Source: Emiliania huxleyi CCMP1516
Lineage: Eukaryota; Haptophyta; Isochrysidales; Noelaerhabdaceae
Direction of reading: 5' to 3'
NCBI RefSeq assembly: GCF_000372725.1
Contig: NW_005195301.1
Span: 834,173 to 898,172 of the forward strand
DNA length: 64,000 nt
In this document: positions 55,011 to 64,000 of the stretch, piece by piece
Layout of the letters: every line of letters begins with the position of its first letter
How positions within the stretch are numbered: position 1 is the stretch's first letter
Position numbers and translations under genes: made by a program
Notes under the pieces: generated by a model
What the model was told of the DNA's origin: nothing
Database searches by the model: none
What the model saw: the letters and a program-made list of their open reading frames with translations, nothing else

Positions 55011-58000
55011 ATGAGCACATTCTCGGCTGGCGATGTTGGCCTCACGATGGACGACTGCCCGCACTGGCTGAAGCCACGCGTCGAGGCGGCCTTCGCCCGC
55101 GCGTTGGGCTCGCTCCGACCGGCTGAAATCCCTGCGGAGGAGGGCGGACTGGTAGCGCAGCGCGTCCGCATCCACAGCCTGACAGGCCGCGCCGATCTCA
55201 ACGGCCATCACGGATGGGTCGTTCGCTTCTCGGAAGAAAAGGGACGCTACCAGACCAAGGTGGAAAGCGACGCGGGTGAGTCGGTCCTTCTTCGGCCTGC
55301 CAACTTGGAGGTTGCTGCCGACTCGGAGGATGACTGTCCGGCGCTCACGCTGCTCGACGTCTTCAAGACCGTTTCCGGAGCTCGACGCAATCGCTTCCAC
55401 CAGCGTGCATTGGACTGGATCGACCGATGGCAGATGGTCCTTTGCGATCGCAGCCGACAGAACAGCGCCGCCTTCCGAGTCACGCACAGCATGCAGAATG
55501 ACGACCGTCACCCGGGCCGCGCCGCTCTGCTGGGCCTACCAACGAGCGACCGGCTTCTCGATGACCTAGCGGAGAATGAGTGCATCGTGCAGTTCTTCGC
55601 GGTCTGGGGTATCGCCGAGCGGGTTGCCTGCTGGTGGGGCAACCGCACGCATGCACGCAATCAGTTGGCCGAGTGGTACGAGGCCGAGGGCGACTTTGCC
55701 GCCGCCGAGCCGCTCTACGCGCTCGTGTACGAGCAGTCGCGCGCCGGCTCCCCGCACGAGGCGGCCTCCTTCGCGGACCGAGGCCACAGCCCCATCAGGT
55801 GTGCGTTGCGTGCCACAGATTGCCACCGCATGCCGCGGTACGCGACGCGGTTCTTCCCCGACCCGCCCAGGGAGCGCTGCATGTACATCAACAACTACGC
55901 TTTGTGCCTGAAGCGGCAGAAGCACTACGCGCGGGCGATCCAGCTGTACCGCGAGGCGGTTAAGATGCCCGGCTGCCCGCCGGTGATCCGCCAGAACCTG
56001 GCGCAGTGCGAGATGCAGGTCAGCCAGCCAGTCACCCGCTGCCCGGGGTTGTGCTTTTGTGTGAAGAGCCCTCTTCACGGCTTGCGCGCTGTGAGCAGGT
56101 CAACAAGCCGACCGTCGGGCACGTCACATATGTGCCACCCGAGGCGGCCGCCGCGCTGAAGATGACCGACGAGGCGGACAGCGCCGCGCGCGACCGCATC
56201 AAGGAGCTTGGCAACGACGCCTTCCGACGGAGCCGCTTCGACGAGGCGATTCGCATGTACACGTCGGCACTCGCGGTGGACGACGCGGCGCCCGTGGCGG
56301 AGAAGGCGACGCCCGCCGAGCGATCCAAGCTGCTGAGCAACCGCGCCGCCGCGGCATATGGGCACGACGACTACGACTCGGCGGCGGCGGACGCGGCTGC
56401 GGCGACCGAAATCGACCCGAGCAACGCAAAGGTGTGGCACCGGCTCGGAGGCGTGACTAGATGACATCTTCTGGATCGGCCGCATTGCGAAGTAGGCGTG
56501 GTACCGGCTCGGGCTGGCCGAGTCCTTCCGCCCGTTGCGCGGCCAGCCGCGCGACCCGGCGGTTGAGGCGCTCCTGCAGGCGATTGAGCTCGAGCCGGAC
56601 AGCGGCCTGCTGCGCAGCTCGCTCGCCGAGGTGCAGGCGCGGCGGACGAAGGAGGAGGAACAGGCCGCGCGTGAGGTTTACCTTCTCGGAACCTGCTCGG
56701 AACCTGCTCGGAACCTTCTCGGAACTCTGCCGCAGGCCGCGCGTGAGTTGCCTCCCAACGCGATCGACCTCGGCGCGTGCCGCTTCGGAGACACGCCGCT
56801 CGGGCGCCTCGACCGGCTGGTGGGGACAGAGGGGCTCGAGGCCGTCACTGCCAACAACGGCTGGCTGCGCGGGGTCTATGAGGCGGCGGCGCTGTGGCAC
56901 ACGGGATTGCGCGACTGCCAGGCGTTCTCGAGTCATCTCGGGTAGTCAAGTCACGGGTAATACTGGGCCAAAACAGGGTAATCCCGGGTCGTCACGGCCA
57001 ATCTCGTAATCGAGAGTACTCTCGGACAGGCCATGAGGGGTTGTGCGACTCGCCAGGCGTTCCGACGCGCCGGCGTCGACGTGCGTCGCGAGGCGATGCA
57101 CAAACTGCCCGCCGGCTCGGCGCAGTGGGCCGCCGGCACGGGCGCGGGGAGGGAGCTGTTCAGCGTGCGCGCCGTCGACGTGCTGCGCCCGATGAGCGAT
57201 GCGGTCTTCCGGTGCGACGAGGCCGACATCTGCTGCCCAATGCTCGCGTGGCTAGAGGGGAAGCAGTACAACAACGTCCAGACGATGCACGCGCTCAACG
57301 GGCTGGGGCAGGTGAAGGGAGATATGGGGAGATATGGGGGAGACATGGGGGAGATACGGCTTACGAGCGGGAGGTGAAGGGAGTAGGAGGAGGGGTCATG
57401 GCGGGGTGCGGCGCGTGCAGACACGCCTCTCGCCCTCTGCGCCTTCCCCGCCCGCCCGCCCTCTCAGCTGCTTCGCAGCAAGGGCGCGATCATCGACATC
57501 GCGCTCACGACTCCGGAGTCGCCGACAAGTCCGCCGCTGAGCGACGCGGAGCTGTGCCGGGCCTTGCTCGCGCTCGACCTGACGAAACCGGACGAGTGCG
57601 AGAAGGTCGAGCTCACGCTGCGCTTCGGCTGCCTGATGTACTACGTGATGCAGCGGCTGGCCCAGTCGTCGGAGGACGAGGAGGGCAAAGTCGGAGGAGG
57701 GGCCAAGATGCTCTTCCTGCTGATCGCCTACCTGAAGCGCATCCTCAGCGTGCGCAACCTCTGCGTGTACGCCGCGCACCGCACACTCGCCGGCGGGGCG
57801 CGCGTCCGGCCGCTTGAGCAGCACGTGGCCGAGCACCAGCTTTGCGCCACTCACCAACTCTTTCTCAAGCACGGCGACGCGGCCGCGTCGGTCGAGCTGA
57901 TGCACACGGCGATTGCGGCGCTGCGCGCGTCGGGGGACGCGGCGGCGCGGCTCGCGCGCGCGCTCGAGGAGTCGTACGCGGCCAACCAGTACTACTCGGC

Positions 58001-59116
58001 CGCGCTGAAGAGCACGCGGCTGCCCGACGAGGATTTTGAACAGCGTGCCTTTGAACGATCTCGGTGTCGAAACACCGCTCTGACAGCGCTCGACAGTCTA
58101 CAGGCCTTTGATGAGGGGATGGACCTCCTTCTTCTCGAGAGCGAGTCCAGCCTGCAGACGTGGCTCCTCTGGGCGGCGGAGGCCTTCCCCCGCGACCCAC
58201 GCTTCCTGATGAAGCTCGCCACGCACATCTACGGCCTCGCTGTGCACGGGATCTCCGAGCGGTGCGTCGAGCTGCCCGGCGAGCGACGGCGTGTGGCGCC
58301 CACCTTCGCTGACGCGCACCGGCTCTACCTGCGCCGTGCGGCAGCGCTCCAGGCGCGGGAATTCACCTGAGCCTTCCCGAAACCTTCCCCACAGGCTCTA
58401 CTTGCGCGCAGCGGAGCTCGCCGAGGCGTCGCTGCTGCCGCCATCCGAGGGCGAGCCGCCGCCGACGGCGCATCTTCCCGTGCGGTACTGGTGGGAGGCT
58501 GCAAACTCGCTGGCAGCGTCGAACGGCAGCGATGCCTGAAGCCCGCCGGGCTGTCCTGGTGGTCGATGTGCGTTTGAATCGAGCTGAATAACCGTTCAGG
58601 CAGCGACAGCCGCGGCGTCGAGCTGCGGTGCGTTCGGGAGCTGGCTGCGCGTGCCGAGGCGGCCACCGCGATGCTGCGCATCTTCAACATTGAGGAGCAA
58701 CGGAACCAGACCAATACGGCCGTCAAGATGGTGCTGGACGCGACCAAGGGCCGGCTGGGCACGCAGAAGCTGACGCGCGCGGAGCACCGCAGGCGCTCCG
58801 AGACGCGCTGAGGAAGGAATGCAGCCCCAGCTCTGTCACAAGGTCCGCTTTCGCCCCCAGGCTCACTAGGGACGTGCTCGAGGCGGATCCGCACACGATC
58901 CGGCAGGCGATCGCAAAGTACTACGCGGACGCGCCGCCGAGGCCCGTGCCGAAGCGGATGGCGGGCCTCCCCGACGTGGGGCCGGGCTGGATCCCGGGGG
59001 CGGCGGTGCCAAAGGTGGGCGAGGCGGCCGTGCCGAGGGTCGGGCCGTCCGCGCTTTCTCTTTTCAAGAAAATAGATTGGCAGTCTTTTTGCGCGCGCGG
59101 ATCATTGACGTTGTAG
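55011..59116 (+). CDS. TPR-repeat protein, 10 exons
   Basis: join(55011..55798,55871..56018,56099..56431,56496..56663,56736..56921,57057..57311,57468..58321,58395..58525,58600..58792,58861..59116) is in frame throughout, 1,103 aa. TPR helices are clear at CMYINNYALCLKRQKHYARA, ELGNDAFRRSRFDEAIRMYT, KLLSNRAAAAYGHDDYDSAA and TEIDPSNAKAWYRLGLAES, the dicarboxylate-carrier layout of co-chaperone-like TPR proteins. The N-terminal 250 residues (LNGHHGWVVRFSEEKGRYQT is SH3- or KOW-like) and the C-terminal half (LFLLIAYLKRILSVRNLCVY, RIFNIEEQRNQTNTAVKMVL) belong to no family I recognise. At least seven of nine introns carry direct repeats spanning the splice sites, most with GC donors. Confidence 0.85.
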
Positions 59117-60481
59117 CTATAAAGCCGTACCCTGGTGGGAGTGAGAGAGATCAGGGGAAGCCATCCATGGGGGACACGGACACCTAGGCAGTAACTTCAT
59201 CACTCATTCGCCCCGCGCATTTAGCAAGCCCTGGGCTTGTTGCACGACTATACTAGTATGGGACAAAAGCGTCGAAAATGTCCCAAAAGCGTCTCGAGAT
59301 TGTGGCAGCCCCACAGCCGGCGCGCGCTGCCAGGAAGCACCGCTCGCGTGTCGGCCGCACTCCCTGGCACCCAGGGAGTGCGGCCGACCGACCAGACCGA
59401 GTAGGCTCGATGCCGCGCTCGCTGTGGGGCTGCCACAAAGTCGCCGCCGAGCGTGCCACCGAAGGCGTCCCGGCGGAGGTGGTGGAGTTTGAGACCTGAG
59501 GCTGCGGAGGTGACGCCTGAGGTACCGGCCCGTGCACAGCGACTCAGCCGGCGACCGCCACGGGCTCAGACGAGACTTGTCGACTCGTTCCGGCTCAGCT
59601 TCACCGTGGTCATCGGGCGTCTGTCGACGTCAGGACCACCCATACAGCTCGCGGGTTTGAGGTCGCAAGAGCCAAGATGGTGGCGTTTGGACATCCCAAC
59701 CATCACACAAGACAGCCTGTAGGTGATGGCGGGACGGCGCAGTGTTTGTGGCACTCGGCAGTAGGCACCCGCGGCACGGCCCCGCTGTCGGCTCTCGCGG
59801 GCTGCGGAACCGGCCCCAGAAGAGGACGGTCCGGGCGAGTGTGGCAGCTCCTGCGCTAGTATGGGCACCCTCTGACACAACACTACTGATCCTGGTCATT
59901 AGAGCTGCCAGGGATAGCGTCAGAAGCCGGTAGGAGTCAAAACCCCTCATATCTGAGAGACATCGCGGTGTCCCACATACTCAACTAATACTCTCGTGCA
60001 ACAAGCCCCTTGTGCGACGTGTCTTCGGATAAGCGGCCAGCTTCCCACTTAGGTTAAAGCCGTAGGGCAGGGAACCCCCGGCGACGCAACTGAGAAGTGT
60101 GGCCTACGGTAGCCACAGCTAGTGCGCGATACTGAAAAAAAAAACTGTTCAGTTTTCAAAGGCAAAACACAACGCTCTGCGGTTGGTGCACCCCTCACAC
60201 TGACACATTCCCCTCATCCCCTACCCTTGGCTGAGCACATCTACCTGCGAGCTAGCATCTCCGCATTTTCTCTTCCAGTCATCCGCCCGCGCCGCGCGCC
60301 ATCACTGGGCGTCTAGTGCAGCCACTGACAGAGCTATTCCGAAGGAGTGGTCGACGCCTCGCCTAGAGTTCGGGTGGACTTGCGCACTGCTTAGCCCTGA
60401 GGGGGGAGCGTGTGTGAGGTGGTGTAATGTTGTCCCGTTTCAGGCGGCAGGTCAGGGGATTAGCCGGGAGGATTCGGCAGC
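59117..60481. other. Intergenic, repeats only
   Basis: Contains the repeat shared with 49435-49525 (59262-59345), a short inverted repeat CGGCCGCACTCCCTGG...CCAGGGAGTGCGGCCG near 59350, and ACTAGTATGGG-type motifs also found in both MITE copies. No convincing gene. Confidence 0.5.
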
Positions 60482-61709
60482 TCAGCTGGGGGCTGAGCGT
60501 CTGCAGGCAGCCTTCCGCCCGCGCCGAAATTCACAGCCCTCCCGGGCCGACGGGGTGCTCCTTGGATCGGGCCCCGCTCCCCGCTTTTCCTGTACCTGGA
60601 CTGTCCGGGTTAGGAGGGTGAGAGTATTGGGTGGGCGAGGGCAGTACATCTGGCGGGTGGCGATTGAGGGACAGCGTGGGTTGATTGGGGGGTCAATGGG
60701 CGCGCGGGCGGCGCTTCGTGGTCCTGGGCGAGCAGGGGAAGTGGTTAGGAGTCTGGGCCCAGAGATGAGGATTGTCGAGATGTCATGCGAGAGCGGTGGG
60801 TGGGCGAAAGTAGCGCGGCTGGAGAGTGGTGTCCGAGGACGCTGCGGACCCTCTAACGCTCGGGTGACGGGTCCCCCGGTCCAATTTTCCAAATTCCCCT
60901 GCTCGTCGTAGCTCGTGCAGGTGGGGAGGCTCCGGCTCAGGTCGTGGGGCATAGCTCGGGTGTAAACGGGGTCTGGGCAGCGGCCCGCCGCAGGCGCCGC
61001 CGGAGGCTGGCCCGCCGCAGGCGCCGATTTTTTTTGGCGTTTTTTGCTCAAAATTGAGATATTTCTCATCAAATTCTCATCAAAATCGAGCTCGCTACGT
61101 CCTACGAGCTCTCTAACTGCACAGCACTCCTCGTTGAGCCTAGCGGCGCCCGTATCGCCCACGCCAACATTCTTCTTCTTCTTCTTGCCCTTCTTGCCCT
61201 TGGGCCCTTGCTGCACTTAGCCGCTCAACCTCCGCCAGCAGCAGCTCCTTGGCATGCCGCGCCGCCTCCATCTGCTTTGCTTCCCACGCTGCCGCTTCCT
61301 CTAAAGCAGCGCCGCCACTAAGCGGCGCAACCAAGTTCTCGCATTGTTTGCATGAGCACGTGTCCTCCTTGGCGCGGCGCACAATCCGCGCGCGGCGAGT
61401 GAGGTGCGTGAGAGCAGAAGACTGACAGCAGGAGCTGCAGGAGCTGCAGGAGCTGCGCGGGTCGGATGGGCGGTGACGCCGTCGAGCGACGGCGCAAAGG
61501 TCAATCGCTGCTGCTGCGCCAACGAGAGCGGCGACACGAGGCTGCTGGCAGCTGGCAGAGCGAATCGCGATTCCGGCGGCCGCCGTCAGCCCGCCGACAC
61601 CGACGGCCTGGCTGAGGTCAAACTCCTCCACACGTCGGACCAGCCATGCGTCGGCCACGGCGACGAGACGTCTGTATGCAGACAGCCCGACACCCGGGCG
61701 ATAGAACAT
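60482..61709 (-). CDS. Hypothetical gene, structure unresolved
   Basis: Two minus-strand frames look partly coding. One (61709-61140) gives FYRPGVGLSAYRRLVAVADA and a charged helix ALEEAAAWEAKQMEAARHAK ELLLAEVERLSA; the second (61216 downward) gives a lysine-rich stretch and LNEECCAVRELVGRSELDFD, ENLMRNISILSKKRQKK. They overlap at about 61200 and would need splicing or a frame change. The Arg/Pro-rich remainder (to 60482) is doubtful. No family was recognised. Confidence 0.35.
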
Positions 61710-62089
61710 GCCAGCTGGGCTCTTCCACAGGGCTCTCGTGGCCCGTGGCGCGAAACCCAGGTGAATAGGGCGGGCTGCGGCGGGCGCAATAACTATTCAC
61801 AGCTTATGAAAACCGGAAACACTAGAGTCTGCAGAAGAGTTCGAGTGGTCTTCGTGCTCAGAAGGATTGAGAGAGCTCTATTCACACCCTTTGTGCGTTG
61901 AAGACCACAGGCAATGCCCGTTTACACCCAACCGACGAGTCGCTGGGCCCTCTGACCTGAGCCGGAGCCGGAGGACCCTGTCCTCCTCAGGGGATTGCAG
62001 GGGGAGAGGGGGAGGGAGGCCTTTCACCCTTCTCCTTTCAATCACATCTAAAGCCGTAATCGTTGCATGCACACATGTTGGCTAGTTCC

Positions 62090-62833
62090 ATTTCACTCTG
62101 ACACGCTAATCTTGAAAACGTCCAACGGAGCTCCGTGTTGCTCCCAGCGCCCTCCCCCGCGCTTCCTGCGGCCATGGCCGATGATACTAGTATGAGAGGT
62201 CATCTGGCTACCGCGAGAGCGACCCAACTCGTCGACATCGTCCGATGATGGTGCCTCAAAGTCAGCCTTCGGAGGCTATCGTGGGGTCGAGCCGGCAGTA
62301 GCCGTGACATGTGGTTCCACCACCCCTCGTATGCTTTGCCTCTGACCGCCACCGTTCCCAGGCTGCCAAATGGGATGGAAAGGAAGGCTCGGCGAGCGTA
62401 TAGAAGCGTGCTCGACCTCGTCGTGGCAACCTGCACGGCAGCGCTGGTAGGCGCGATGAGCGTCGTGCCACCTGACCCGAGACGGGTCGCAGGCGTCGTA
62501 CCGAGCGCGTCGAGACCGTGTCCTGATGTGATCTGCACGGGTGAGTCACGTCGGCGTCAAAGGAGCGACGTGCGACCTGTCAGAGCTTGATCTCCGATCT
62601 CAGCGGCGTCGAGTCGTCTCCGGCGCGCGACAAAGGTACATCCCCAGGACGCGCAGAGGCAGCTGCGACCCAGCGGAGTGGACGGTAACGCACCGCGCCA
62701 CCTGCTGTGCGTTACCGTCCACTCGGCGGGGTCGCAGCTGCCTCTGGAAGGCACCGAGATGTACCTTTTTCGCGCAATGGTCAAAATCAAGGTTTTGTAA
62801 CGCGAGCTGTGCCACAGTGAAATGGAACTAGCC
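62090..62833. mobile_element. MITE with GGCTAGTTCCATTTCACT inverted ends, copy 2
   Basis: 744 bp with matching inverted ends and GTT on both flanks (3-bp target duplication). The interior matches 48441-49348. Near the right end (about 62638-62765) lies a long hairpin: the arms contain AGAGGCAGCTGCGACC and TGGACGGTAACGCA and their complements, and the outer arm begins and ends GTACAT...ATGTAC. Confidence 0.88.
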
Positions 62834-62837
62834 GTTG

Positions 62838-62920
62838 CAACATGTACATGTGCATGCACATGCACATGAGACATGTACATGTTGTTGTGCATGTGCATGT
62901 GCATGTGCATGTCACATGAA
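62838..62920. repeat. (CATGTG)n-type purine-pyrimidine repeat
   Basis: Alternating CATGTACATGTGCATGCACA motifs, partly palindromic, directly after the MITE. A related (TGTTCA)n/(CATGTG)n tract fills the dehydrogenase intron at 25110-25188. Confidence 0.85.
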
Positions 62921-63076
62921 AGAAGCCTGCTCTCCGCGCGCGCTGCGCCCATCTCGACACGCTCTTGAGCGAGAAAAAAAAGACGCTGTTCAGCGAGAGA
63001 TAGAGGCCCCCTCCCGAGCGGCACATTCTTGCACAAGGCTGCTCGGTGGAGGCTATTGAGGTTGACCCCAACTCTC

Positions 63077-63720
63077 TCACCCGGCGAGGAAGACGTCCAG
63101 CTCGACCCACGCCGGCTGCGGCACGCCTGAGGGGGGATTCATGCAGCTATAGTTAGTCAAGTCGTTCACCCATTTGCGGATGGACACGATGCGCGCTGGG
63201 GCCACGCCCTGTAGTACGACCTCGGGTGATCTCGGGTGACATCGGTAAGAGCTCGGCTGATCTCGGCCGATCTCGGCTGATCTCGGGGAAATCTCGGCCG
63301 ATCTCGCCCTTGAGCTTGACCCAGTGGCCGCACTCTGCCTCCACCGCCACCCGCGCCTCGTACTGCAGCGTCTCGAGCGGCCGCTTCTCGCCCGCGCCTG
63401 TTTTGAGACCATTGGATTTGAGTGCCGGGGACGGTAGGGCACTGCGGCGCCTCGAGGTGGCCGCGTCGCTCCTGCTCACAGATCAACAGCGTGAACGGCG
63501 CCTCCTCACACCGAGCCCGCCGCGTCTCCCCCCCCCCCCCCGCGCGCGCCTGTTCACAGCCCGACCGCGTGAACGGCGCCTCTTCACACCGTCTGCGGTG
63601 TGAACAGGGCCGTGTGTCTGCTGCACCGCCGGGCGACGACCACGCGTAGCACGGCCCGCCCGCGCGCGTCACCTTGCGGTAGTCGAGGACCCACCCGGTG
63701 ACAGGGGGACCAACGAAGCG
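63077..63720 (-). CDS. Hypothetical multi-exon gene, partial
   Basis: Three protein-like pieces on the minus strand: VTGWVLDYRKVTRAGGPCYA (about 63700-63630), KTGAGEKRPLETLQYEARVA and EAECGHWVKLKGE (about 63420-63300), and GVAPARIVSIRKWVNDLTNY, GVPQPAWVELDVFLAG then TGA (about 63215-63077). They are separated by intron-like DNA, including GAGATC repeats. Splice sites are not certain and no family was recognised. The 5' part may lie beyond or within the tandem repeat at 63.7-63.9 kb. Confidence 0.45.
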
Positions 63721-63935
63721 CCGTGGCAGCGAAGTGCCGTGGGAGCGAAGTGCCGTGGCAGCGCAGTGCCGTGGCAGCGCAGTGGCAGCGCTGTGGCAGC
63801 GCAGTGCCGTGGCAGCGCTGTGGCAGCGCTGTGGCAACGCAGTGGCAGCGCAGTGGCAGCGCAGTGGCAGCGCTGTGGCAGCGCAGTGGCAGCGCAGTGC
63901 AGTGGCAGCGAAGTGCCGTGGCAGCGCAGTGCGCG
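63718..63935. repeat. Tandem repeat, unit about GTGGCAGCGCA
   Basis: About 18-20 units of 10-11 bp (GTGGCAGCGCA, GTGGCAGCGCT, GTGCCGTGGCAGCGAA variants). The window ends about 65 bp later in low-complexity DNA. Confidence 0.92.
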
Positions 63936-64000
63936 CTTCACCTGGCAGGGGGGACCCACCCGCGGGTGATAGGGGGGGGGGGTATACCAACCGCATACTA

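Overview
The window reads as nuclear DNA of a GC-rich, gene-dense unicellular alga. A haptophyte (Emiliania/Chrysochromulina/Prymnesium type) is the best guess. The reasons are about 18 protein genes in 64 kb on both strands, mostly short introns (about 64-150 nt) that very often begin with GC instead of GT, algal-type gene content, and abundant (CA)n and other simple repeats. A dinoflagellate or another alga cannot be excluded, because GC and GA donors also occur there. No prokaryotic operon, rRNA, tRNA or CRISPR was recognised. A 100-N scaffold gap lies at 49038-49137.

Layout, left to right. 1-9.2 kb: dispersed repeats, a UDP-glucose 4,6-dehydratase gene (+), a VWFD/LamG-like protein gene (+) and a chimeric F-box/RCC1 gene (-). 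9.3-17.7 kb: a DUF4239-like membrane protein gene (+), a berberine-bridge-type FAD oxidase gene (-) and a SAM methyltransferase gene (-). 17.7-26.8 kb: repeats, a protein disulfide isomerase gene (-) with a telomere-like repeat in an intron, a broken lysyl-tRNA synthetase 5' end (-) and a zinc-less alcohol dehydrogenase/quinone reductase gene (+). 26.9-36.6 kb: an unknown gene (-) whose first intron holds a complete 3,047-bp inverted-repeat transposon with its own ORF, then a fucosyltransferase-like gene (-), a secreted protein gene (-) and a gene fragment. 37-48 kb: a BET1-like SNARE gene (+), a very large fusion gene (-) joining cobyrinate diamide synthase, a cobalamin-binding BtuF-like domain, kelch repeats and a [12 protein letters not shown] tail, and a divergent pair of an intact F-box/RCC1 gene (-) and a small membrane protein gene (+). 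48-64 kb: a MITE with the N gap inside it, an MDP-1-like phosphatase gene (-), the inverted second copy of the secreted protein gene (+), a second copy of the transposon nuclease module (-), a 10-exon TPR gene (+), a second MITE copy and weakly supported ORFs.

The main discovery is in the introns. Many of them (DUF4239, dehydrogenase, PDI, fucosyltransferase, cobalamin-fusion and TPR genes) have the first 10-24 nt of the downstream exon, with its preceding AG, repeated at the intron's 5' end, so donor and acceptor lie inside direct repeats of the form AG|GC...AG|GC. Two introns contain an extra internal copy of the junction. This is what recent intron birth by tandem duplication, or by insertion with long target-site duplications, should look like. 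The second main discovery is the cobalamin fusion gene. The third is the hAT-like element (8-bp target duplication), caught inside an ordinary 74-nt intron, that encodes a restriction-enzyme-like nuclease domain and no recognisable transposase.
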